Part shown: one piece after another, positions 1-5,337 of the stretch | Numbering within the stretch: position 1 is the stretch's first letter | Layout of the letters: each line of letters opens with the position of its first letter | Origin: Candidatus Gastranaerophilales bacterium | GTDB lineage: Bacteria > Cyanobacteriota > Vampirovibrionia > Gastranaerophilales > Gastranaerophilaceae | DNA: 5,417 nt | Direction: 5' to 3' | NCBI GenBank assembly: GCA_021201175.1 | Contig: JAJQFK010000084.1 | Location: forward strand, 1-5,417 | Made by a program: the position numbers and the translations under genes | Notes under the pieces: model-generated | What the model was told of the DNA's origin: nothing | Database searches by the model: none | Seen by the model: only the letters and a program-made list of their open reading frames with translations

Positions 1-1503
1 TCTGTATACTATGTATTTTTCTTTATATTTAGTAAATTCTATAAATTCTTCATTTGTTAAACCAATCGGACATTTTTCACTTTTGAGTTTATTAAGAGTT
101 TGTTCGCAGTTTAACTGCTGCATAATTACAGGCTGCAAACGATTATTTGATGAAAAATATCCAAAACTTTTAAGAATAAGTTCCTTTGCCTGTTCCAATT
201 CCAAATTTTGCAACAGATTTAACACCATTGAATATCCCGGCGAAAATTGACTTTCTAACGGATTCGATGAACTTTTCACCAGTTCTGCCGCCTCCTCGGG
301 AGATTGAAACTGCGTTCCCATTATTACAACATAACCGACTTTATCCATTCCCCGCCTGCCGGCTCTGCCGGACATCTGCAAAAATTCATTTGCACTTAGC
401 ATTCTGTGACCCGAATCGGTTCTTTTACTTATTGCGGAAATTACAGTTGTTCTTGCCGGCATGTTTATTCCGGCGGCAAGTGTTTCTGTTGCAAATACTA
501 CTTTTATTAATCCCTTTTGAAATAATCTTTCAACAAGCAATTTCCATGCCGGAAGAAGTCCGGCGTGATGAGAAGCGACTCCATTATACAGATATTCAAT
601 ATTTTTATTATTTTCAAGATACGTATGCTCTTTTACAAATTCTTTAATTTCTGCTCTGATTTGATTTGCTTCTTCCGGTGTAATGAGATTTAACTCCGAA
701 CACTTTTCCATATTTTCATCACATTTCTTACGTGAGAAAGTAAAAAATATAGCCGGAAGCATTTCTTTTGAATGTAACACTTTTACTACATCTTTTACAG
801 TATTTCTTTTTTTTGCTTGTCTTGAATGAAAATTTAATTTTTTTTCGGGTTTTATCCTGCTGTTTAATTTTCCGTCCGGAGTTAAAAGCGGCAATATCTC
901 TGTCGGTTTTGAAGAATCAAAATAAAAATGACGTAAAGGCACGGGGCGAAAATCGGTATATATGTGTTTTGTACCGGCATGGACAGTATTTATCCAGTCG
1001 CATAACTGTTGTGAATTAGCAACAGTTGCGCTCAATGCTATAATTTGTATATTTGAAGGACAGTATATTATACTTTCTTCCCATACTGTACCCCGCTGTT
1101 CATCGTTCATATAATGAACCTCGTCAAGAACAACATATTTAACATCTCTGAGATTATCTTTTAACGAACCGAAATTTGTATTATACAGCATATTTCTGAA
1201 TACTTCGGTGGTCATAACCACAATCGGCGCTTCCCGATTAATTGACGTATCCCCTGTAAGAAGTCCTACATTGCCTTCCCCGTACTTTCTGCCGAAATCA
1301 TAAAACTTTTGGTTTGATAAAGCCTTTAAAGGCGTAGTATAAAATAATCTTGTATTTTCTTCTAAGGCTCTATGTATAGCGTGTTCAGCTATACAAGTTT
1401 TACCCGCTCCGGTTGGCGCACAAACAACAATACTTTTTTTATCATCTATGCATTTAACCGCTTCTTTTTGAAAGTCATCAAGTTCAAAATCAAATTTAAA
1501 CAA
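1..1503 (-). CDS. Ski2/Mtr4-like DEVH-box RNA helicase, partial (3' end beyond left edge)
   Basis: The reading frame is open for 501 codons from 1503 to the window edge, so the C-terminus is missing. All core superfamily 2 motifs are visible: FQ near residues 11-12, Walker A APTGAGKT (29-36), Walker B DEVHY (127-131), motif III SAT (158-160), HHAGLLP (312-318), motif V FATETLAAGINMPAR (337-351) and motif VI QMSGRAGRRG (376-385). The last two are diagnostic of the Ski2/Mtr4 family. The post-helicase stretch (SQFSPGYSMVLNLL, then KSFGYF) also resembles that family. Known relatives unwind RNA using ATP, in RNA processing or decay, and bacterial members are typically around 900 residues, so roughly 400 residues may be missing. 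The only plausible start is TTG: an in-frame stop lies two codons upstream, the next ATG is far inside the conserved core, and AAGG sits 8 bases before it. It lies 3 bases after the aroF stop, suggesting translational coupling. The exact RNA substrate is unknown. Confidence 0.96.
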   Translation of the reverse strand, partial: MFKFDFELDDFQKEAVKCIDDKKSIVVCAPTGAGKTCIAEHAIHRALEENTRLFYTTPLKALSNQKFYDFGRKYGEGNVGLLTGDTSINREAPIVVMTTEVFRNMLYNTNFGSLKDNLRDVKYVVLDEVHYMNDEQRGTVWEESIIYCPSNIQIIALSATVANSQQLCDWINTVHAGTKHIYTDFRPVPLRHFYFDSSKPTEILPLLTPDGKLNSRIKPEKKLNFHSRQAKKRNTVKDVVKVLHSKEMLPAIFFTFSRKKCDENMEKCSELNLITPEEANQIRAEIKEFVKEHTYLENNKNIEYLYNGVASHHAGLLPAWKLLVERLFQKGLIKVVFATETLAAGINMPARTTVISAISKRTDSGHRMLSANEFLQMSGRAGRRGMDKVGYVVIMGTQFQSPEEAAELVKSSSNPLESQFSPGYSMVLNLLQNLELEQAKELILKSFGYFSSNNRLQPVIMQQLNCEQTLNKLKSEKCPIGLTNEEFIEFTKYKEKYIVYR

Positions 1504-1506
1504 TTT

Positions 1507-2553
1507 TTATACCTTACTTAATACATGTTTATTATCATAATCAATTCTGCCTATTAATTTATTAAGGCGTTTTGCAACATCTTTAAACATTGGAATGTTA
1601 AGACTTTGTGCCCCATCAGATGAAGCATTTTCCGGATCGTGATGAACCTCCATCATAACTCCGTGCGCCCCCACAATCAAACCTGCTTTTGACATCGGTT
1701 CTATTAAGTAGCGTCTGCCTGTTCCGTGACTTGGGTCAACTATTATAGGAAGATGGGATAATTTCTTTATTACGGGTATTGAAGTTATATCAAGCGTGTT
1801 TCTTGTTGCTGTATTATCTACGCCCTTTATCCCTCTTTCACAAAGAATTACCTTATCATTTCCGTTATACATAATATGTTCCGCGGCAAGAAGGAACTCT
1901 CTTATTGTTGCTGCTGCACCTCTTTTAAGAATTACAGGTTTATTACATTTCCCGACAGCTTTAAGTAATTTGAAATTTTGCATATTTCTGGCGCCTATTT
2001 GTATAACATCAGCATAATTACAAACCAAATCAATATCCATTGTATCCATTAATTCCGTTACAACGAGTAATCCGGTTTTTTCTCTTGCAATTGCCAGATA
2101 TTCAAGCGCTTTTTCTTCAAGCCCCTGAAAATCATAAGGTGAAGTTCTTGGTTTAAACGCACCGCCTCTAAGAAAGTGGCAGCCCATTTCTTTTGCCGCC
2201 TCTGCGACTCTGAGTAATCCGTCTAAATCTTTTTCTACACAGCATGGACCAACAATTAAAACAGGTTTTTCACTGCCGCCTATTCTCACTCCGTTTGAAA
2301 ATTCTATAACGGTATCTTCCTGTTTTCCTTCTCTTGAAGCCAGTTTATAAGGTTCTTGTATAAGTTTTACACTTCTTACCCCTTCATAAGATTGGAAAGA
2401 ATGCGGTTCTATAAGCCTTTTATCCCCAATTGCAGCAATAACCGTCATTACATCTCCATGATTTAATACGGTCTTAAATCCTTTATTATGCAATGCCTTT
2501 ACAACTGTATCTATTTGCTGATTTGTAGCGGAAGGCTCCATTATTATTATCAT
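1507..2553 (-). CDS. aroF: 3-deoxy-7-phosphoheptulonate (DAHP) synthase, type I-beta with N-terminal ferredoxin-like regulatory domain
   Basis: This enzyme condenses phosphoenolpyruvate with erythrose 4-phosphate to DAHP, the first step of the shikimate pathway, in the cytoplasm. The 348 residues closely follow the layout of the Thermotoga maritima enzyme (338 residues). Residues 1 to about 75 form the ferredoxin-like domain that in that relative mediates feedback inhibition by tyrosine and phenylalanine. The rest is the TIM barrel. Visible active-site elements are GPCCVE (102-107, metal ligand Cys104), KPRTS (134-138), QIGARN (185-190), LKRG (209-212), CERG (238-241), DPSH (273-276, metal ligand His276), Glu302 and Asp313. 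All four expected metal ligands are present, so the enzyme should be active. Position 105 is Cys where Ser is common. The ATG at 2553 is chosen because AAAGGA lies 6 bases upstream and the N-terminal strand MIIIMEPSAT matches the family start. It begins 12 bases after the nucleotidyltransferase stop. Confidence 0.97.
   Translation of the reverse strand: MIIIMEPSATNQQIDTVVKALHNKGFKTVLNHGDVMTVIAAIGDKRLIEPHSFQSYEGVRSVKLIQEPYKLASREGKQEDTVIEFSNGVRIGGSEKPVLIVGPCCVEKDLDGLLRVAEAAKEMGCHFLRGGAFKPRTSPYDFQGLEEKALEYLAIAREKTGLLVVTELMDTMDIDLVCNYADVIQIGARNMQNFKLLKAVGKCNKPVILKRGAAATIREFLLAAEHIMYNGNDKVILCERGIKGVDNTATRNTLDITSIPVIKKLSHLPIIVDPSHGTGRRYLIEPMSKAGLIVGAHGVMMEVHHDPENASSDGAQSLNIPMFKDVAKRLNKLIGRIDYDNKHVLSKV
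1512..1518 (-). promoter_or_regulatory. Ribosome binding site supporting the TTG start of the helicase
   Basis: On the minus strand AGTAAGG lies within the last codons of aroF, followed by 8 bases and then TTG at 1503-1501. The spacing is right for a Shine-Dalgarno sequence. Together with the in-frame stop just upstream, it decides the TTG start. Ribosomes ending aroF would finish on top of this site, so coupled re-initiation is likely (inference). Confidence 0.7.
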
Positions 2554-2559
2554 TTTCTT

Positions 2560-2565
2560 TCCTTT
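2560..2565 (-). promoter_or_regulatory. Ribosome binding site of aroF
   Basis: AAAGGA on the minus strand fills half of the 12-base gap between the nucleotidyltransferase stop (TAG, 2568-2566) and the aroF ATG, with a 6-base spacer. It supports the first ATG over a second in-frame ATG four codons later. Confidence 0.8.
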
Positions 2566-3582
2566 CTATACTGCCATTTCAAGTTCCGGATAATTATTAT
2601 CACCGGAAATTATTTTATCGGAAACACAACAGTCTATTACACAATTCGGCAATATTACCGAATTTTCTATTGTTACATTATCTTTTAACACTACATTATC
2701 CCATATAACTGAATTTTTTATCGTTGTATTTTTACCAAAAGTACAGTTATTTCCTATAATACATTTTCCTGTAATTGAACAGGAGGAATCTATACGGCAG
2801 CCCTTTCCGATTATATAATCCGAAGTATTTGAATGTATTACCGGTGGCAAACAAGATTTAACCAGACCATCAATTATATCATAATTTGATTTCATATATT
2901 GCTCCGGCGAACCTATATCTGACCAATATCCATTCATTTTATACGTATTAATTTTTATATTTCTGCTCATAATAGAAGGAAAAACATTTTTTGCAAAATC
3001 ATAAAAAGTATTTTCAGGAATAAAATCAAAAATTTTATAATTAAAAATATAAATTCCCGTATTTGCAAGATTTGATTTTGCCTCTTTAATAGCCGGTTTT
3101 TCCTGAAAATCGCGTACAAATCCTTTATTGTCAGTCACAATAATTCCGTATTTAATAACATCTTTTTTTTCAATTTCCTTTGTAACTATTGTAGCAATAG
3201 CGCCTGATTTTTTATGTGCTTCGTATGCTTTATTAATATCTAAATCCGTTAATCCGTCTGCTGATAAAACAATAAAATCTTCATTTTTTTCAAAAAAGAA
3301 CTGGCATTTCTTAACGCCGCCGGCTGTTCCCGACAATTCCGTTTCTTTTATAAATGATATATTTATATCTGATGAAGTATTTTTATAATGATTCTGAATA
3401 TATTCAGCCTTATAATAAGTATTAGCAACGACATTTTTTATGTTTAAATTTTTAATGTGATTAATAATAATATCCATAATCGGAATATTTGCAACCGGAA
3501 CCATTGGTTTAGGAATAACACAAGATAAAGGTCCTAACCTTGAACCTACGCCTGCCGCCATAATCATTGCTTTTTTTAACAT
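2566..3582 (-). CDS. Sugar-1-phosphate nucleotidyltransferase (mannose-1-phosphate guanylyltransferase-like) with C-terminal hexapeptide beta-helix
   Basis: The protein (338 residues from the ATG) probably joins a nucleoside triphosphate and a sugar 1-phosphate to give an NDP-sugar and pyrophosphate, feeding polysaccharide or glycoconjugate synthesis. The N-terminal Rossmann-like domain carries the signature AAGVGSRLGPL (9-19), PKPMVPV (24-30, probable catalytic Lys25), LSADGLTD with metal-binding Asp109, FQEKP (159-163), ANTGIYIF (173-180) and GYWSDIG (218-224). From about residue 250 come irregular hexapeptide repeats (IIGNNCTFG, VIWDNVVLKDNVTIENSVI), a left-handed beta-helix that usually drives oligomerisation. 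It most resembles bacterial GMPP/ManC-type enzymes, including cyanobacterial ones, but lacks a phosphomannomutase domain. GTP or UTP, and mannose or glucose, cannot be told apart here. A GTG at 3591 would add three residues, but it overlaps the Shine-Dalgarno AGGTGG, so the ATG at 3582 is preferred. It lies 21 bases after ffh. Confidence 0.93.
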   Translation of the reverse strand: MLKKAMIMAAGVGSRLGPLSCVIPKPMVPVANIPIMDIIINHIKNLNIKNVVANTYYKAEYIQNHYKNTSSDINISFIKETELSGTAGGVKKCQFFFEKNEDFIVLSADGLTDLDINKAYEAHKKSGAIATIVTKEIEKKDVIKYGIIVTDNKGFVRDFQEKPAIKEAKSNLANTGIYIFNYKIFDFIPENTFYDFAKNVFPSIMSRNIKINTYKMNGYWSDIGSPEQYMKSNYDIIDGLVKSCLPPVIHSNTSDYIIGKGCRIDSSCSITGKCIIGNNCTFGKNTTIKNSVIWDNVVLKDNVTIENSVILPNCVIDCCVSDKIISGDNNYPELEMAV

Positions 3583-3587
3583 ATATT

Positions 3588-3593
3588 CCACCT
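3588..3593 (-). promoter_or_regulatory. Ribosome binding site that decides the nucleotidyltransferase start
   Basis: AGGTGG on the minus strand lies 5 bases upstream of the ATG at 3582-3580. The alternative GTG start (3591-3589) is part of this same motif and has no good purine-rich sequence at the right distance upstream, so the ATG is the better start. Confidence 0.75.
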
Positions 3594-3603
3594 GTAACTA
3601 TTT

Positions 3604-4965
3604 TTAAAAAGGAAACCTTCCGCCAAAATTCCGAGGGATTTTTAATTTTCCCTTTTTTACTTTCTTTTTTATATCAGAAAATCCTTTCATCATTTGACGC
3701 ATTTGATTAAATTGAGATATTATTTGATTAACTTCATGAATAGGAATACCGCTGCCGGCAGAAATTCGTCTTTTTCTTGAAGTATTAATCAAAGACGGAT
3801 TAGCACGTTCTAAAGGAGTCATGCTTGAAATAAACGATTCTATTCTTTTTAGCTGCTTTTCACCCTCTGACGCAATAGTTTCTTTTGCTTCGCGATTTAA
3901 TCCCGGTATAGGCAGCATTCCTAAAATATTATCAATAGATCCGAACATTTTCATTTGTTTTTGCATATTCAAAAAGTCATTGTAAGAAAATTCCGCTTTT
4001 TCCATTTTCTTTTCAAATTCTTTCGCCTGTTTTTCATCAAAGACTTCCTGTGCTTTTTCAACAAGGGAAACAATATCGCCCATTCCGAGTATTCTATCTG
4101 CCATACGCTGCGGATAAAAATCATCAAGTGCTTCAAGTTTTTCACCGGTACCGGTCAATTTAACAGGCTTCCCTGCCGCCTGCACTACACTTAATGCGGC
4201 ACCGCCCCTTGAATCTCCGTCTAATTTTGTAAGAATAATCCCCGTAATATCAAGCTGCGCATTAAAATTTTCCGCAACTCCAACCGCCTGCTGTCCGAGC
4301 ATTGAATCTATTACAAGCAGTTTTTCCTGCGGCTTAAATGCCCTGTCAATTAAAAGCAATTCCGCCATCATTGTATCATCAATTTGGAGTCTGCCTGCTG
4401 TATCTATTATTACGACATTGAATCCGTTTGTTTTAGCATATTCAAGCGCATCTTGCACAATTTTTTGCACATCAGTAACATTATCAATTGTAAAAACAGG
4501 GGTTGATATTTGTTCTCCGAGTGTTTTCAGTTGGAGTATTGCTGCGGGACGATATACATCTGCCGCAACCAACAGAGGATTTTTTCCTTCTTTTTTTAGT
4601 TTTACTGCTAATTTTGCCGCTGACGTTGTTTTTCCGGAGCCCTGCAACCCGAGCATCATTATGATAGACGGGTGTCCTGAAAGATTTAACGGTGTATTTT
4701 CTTTCCCCAATATATTTACAAGTTCATCATGTACAAGTTTTATCAACTGCTGTGACGGGTTAACACCTTTTATAACTTCTTCTCCCAGTGCTTTTTCTTT
4801 AAGGGAGGTCATAAACATTTTAACAACTTTTAAACTGACGTCAGCATCTAATAGTGCGCGTCTTACTTCTCTTATAGCCTCTTGCATATTTTCTTCTGTT
4901 AATGAAGAATTACCCGAGGCTTTTTTTATTATTTCTTGTAATTTATCAGATAAATTGTCGAACAT
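3604..4965 (-). CDS. ffh: Signal recognition particle protein Ffh (SRP54 homologue, GTPase)
   Basis: Ffh binds the SRP RNA and signal sequences emerging from ribosomes, and delivers the complex to the receptor FtsY at the membrane in a GTP-dependent cycle. The 453 residues equal the E. coli length. The N domain (about 1-90) holds the typical ALLDADV (37-43). The G domain shows G1 GLQGSGKT (106-113), DVYRPAA (136-142), G3 DTAGR (188-192), G4 TKLDGDSRGG (246-255) and GTGEK (272-276). The M domain (about 300-435) is methionine-rich and contains the RNA-binding helix-turn-helix SRKRRISAGSG (396-406). All key residues are intact. The start MFDNLSDKL matches the family's standard N-terminus. No Shine-Dalgarno is visible in the 20 bases upstream; AAGGA occurs only about 25 bases away. 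It is the first gene of the apparent operon. No SRP RNA gene was recognised nearby. Confidence 0.98.
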   Translation of the reverse strand: MFDNLSDKLQEIIKKASGNSSLTEENMQEAIREVRRALLDADVSLKVVKMFMTSLKEKALGEEVIKGVNPSQQLIKLVHDELVNILGKENTPLNLSGHPSIIMMLGLQGSGKTTSAAKLAVKLKKEGKNPLLVAADVYRPAAILQLKTLGEQISTPVFTIDNVTDVQKIVQDALEYAKTNGFNVVIIDTAGRLQIDDTMMAELLLIDRAFKPQEKLLVIDSMLGQQAVGVAENFNAQLDITGIILTKLDGDSRGGAALSVVQAAGKPVKLTGTGEKLEALDDFYPQRMADRILGMGDIVSLVEKAQEVFDEKQAKEFEKKMEKAEFSYNDFLNMQKQMKMFGSIDNILGMLPIPGLNREAKETIASEGEKQLKRIESFISSMTPLERANPSLINTSRKRRISAGSGIPIHEVNQIISQFNQMRQMMKGFSDIKKKVKKGKLKIPRNFGGRFPF

Positions 4966-4974
4966 AACAATTAA

Positions 4975-4985
4975 ATTTTACTATA
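4975..4985 (-). promoter_or_regulatory. Possible -10 box of the ffh promoter
   Basis: On the minus strand TATAGTAAAAT contains TATAGT (5 of 6 to the sigma-70 consensus) overlapping TAAAAT. No convincing -35 box lies 16-18 bases upstream. If TATAGT is used, transcription would begin about 8 bases before the ffh ATG, which would fit the absence of a Shine-Dalgarno sequence. A competing TACAAT lies at 5021-5016, also with a weak -35, and would give a leader of about 45 bases. The sequence is AT-rich, so chance matches are expected. Confidence 0.3.
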
Positions 4986-5040
4986 AAAAAATCCTTAGAA
5001 CTTTAATTATGAAAAATTGTATTACTTCTTTATAAATCGT

Positions 5041-5057
5041 CCGAACAATAAAGTCGG
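5041..5057. repeat. Small inverted repeat (5 bp stem with one bulge)
   Basis: CCGA-A-C pairs with GTCGG around the loop AATAAA, with one bulged A. It marks the boundary between the AT-rich ffh leader and the hairpin-rich segment. No T-run follows on either strand that would make it a terminator. On its own it is weak. Confidence 0.35.
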
Positions 5058-5086
5058 TTATGCAGAACTGATAAGTTGAGTATAAA

Positions 5087-5115
5087 TATTCAACGTGCCT
5101 ATAACGTAGTGAATA
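5087..5115. repeat. Inverted repeat with 10 bp interrupted stem
   Basis: TATTCA (5087-5092) pairs with TGAATA (5110-5115). Inside it ACGT (5093-5096) pairs with ACGT (5104-5107), leaving a two-base AG bulge and the 7-base loop GCCTATA. There is no adjacent T-run, so it is not a classic terminator. It could be an operator for a dimeric regulator, but it lies about 120 bases from ffh and belongs more naturally with the neighbouring hairpins. Confidence 0.5.
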
Positions 5116-5141
5116 ATCAATGTTCGCGAAACAATGGCGGA

Positions 5142-5181
5142 GCGGGTGCTGTCTTGAATTTCGCTTTCGGCACAGCCCCTG
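5142..5181. repeat. GC-rich inverted repeat (stem about 10 bp with bulges)
   Basis: GCGGGTGCTGT (5142-5152) can pair with ACAGCCCCTGC (5171-5181), with T5147 and T5179 bulged. The inner eight pairs, GGG and GCTGT against ACAGC and CCC, are perfect apart from the bulge. The loop of 18 bases has little further structure. It is the strongest GC-rich stem in the window and lies inside the GC-rich block. It is compatible with an RNA stem or an arm of a palindromic repeat. Confidence 0.5.
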
Positions 5182-5260
5182 CAACCACCTAATGGCTTTG
5201 CCAACGGATACAGGCTCACACGCTTCACCTTTAGTTCAGCGGTTCGCTTTGTATCATTAC

Positions 5261-5278
5261 ATAAGTCTTACGACTTAT
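5261..5278. repeat. Perfect 7 bp inverted repeat
   Basis: ATAAGTC (5261-5267) and GACTTAT (5272-5278) are perfect reverse complements around the loop TTAC. There is no T-run on either side. It sits between the GC-rich block and the GTCATTGCGAG palindrome. Confidence 0.5.
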
Positions 5279-5299
5279 TGCATTCGGTCGGGCAACAGC

Positions 5300-5337
5300 G
5301 TCATTGCGAGAAAATCTTTGATTTTCGTGGCAATCTC
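5300..5337. repeat. Interspersed palindromic repeat of the GTCATTGCGAG...GTGGCAATCTC kind
   Basis: The outer arms ATTGC (5303-5307) and GCAAT (5330-5334) and the inner arms GAAAATC (5310-5316) and GATTTTC (5320-5326) form a hairpin with loop TTT and a small internal bulge. From memory, the flanking words GTCATTGCGAG and GTGGCAATCTC match a palindromic intergenic repeat seen in many copies in a range of bacterial genomes, with a variable centre. Family membership is recalled and was not searched. Such elements are usually non-autonomous. Only one copy occurs in this window. Confidence 0.6.

Larger units (their letters stand above)
1..4965 (-). other. Predicted four-gene operon: ffh, nucleotidyltransferase, aroF, Ski2-like helicase
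   Basis: Four genes run the same way with gaps of 21, 12 and 3 bases. No inverted repeat followed by a T-run lies between them. Each downstream gene has its ribosome binding site in the gap or in the end of the preceding gene. Co-transcription is therefore likely (inference). The unit is open at the left edge. No functional pathway links the four; they look like growth-related housekeeping functions. Confidence 0.75.

Noticed and set aside
186..1019. Plus-strand open frames opposite the helicase (186-647 and 768-1019)
   Set aside because: The minus strand carries an uninterrupted, strongly conserved helicase here, so these are antisense shadows.
4418..5035. Long plus-strand open frame (205 codons) antisense to ffh
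   Set aside because: It lies opposite the highly conserved N and G domains of ffh, whose codon pattern on the minus strand creates it. No ribosome site or family resemblance.
4981..5184. 67-codon minus-strand open frame just upstream of ffh
   Set aside because: It covers the probable ffh promoter and two hairpins, and has no ribosome site or family resemblance. Composition shifts sharply along its length, as expected for non-coding sequence.
5100..5260. Possible SRP RNA, tmRNA, RNase P RNA or cobalamin riboswitch in the GC-rich block
   Set aside because: The SRP RNA core (GGUCAGG...GGAAGG...AGCAG), the tmRNA ends, the RNase P conserved core and the cobalamin box were looked for on both strands and not found.
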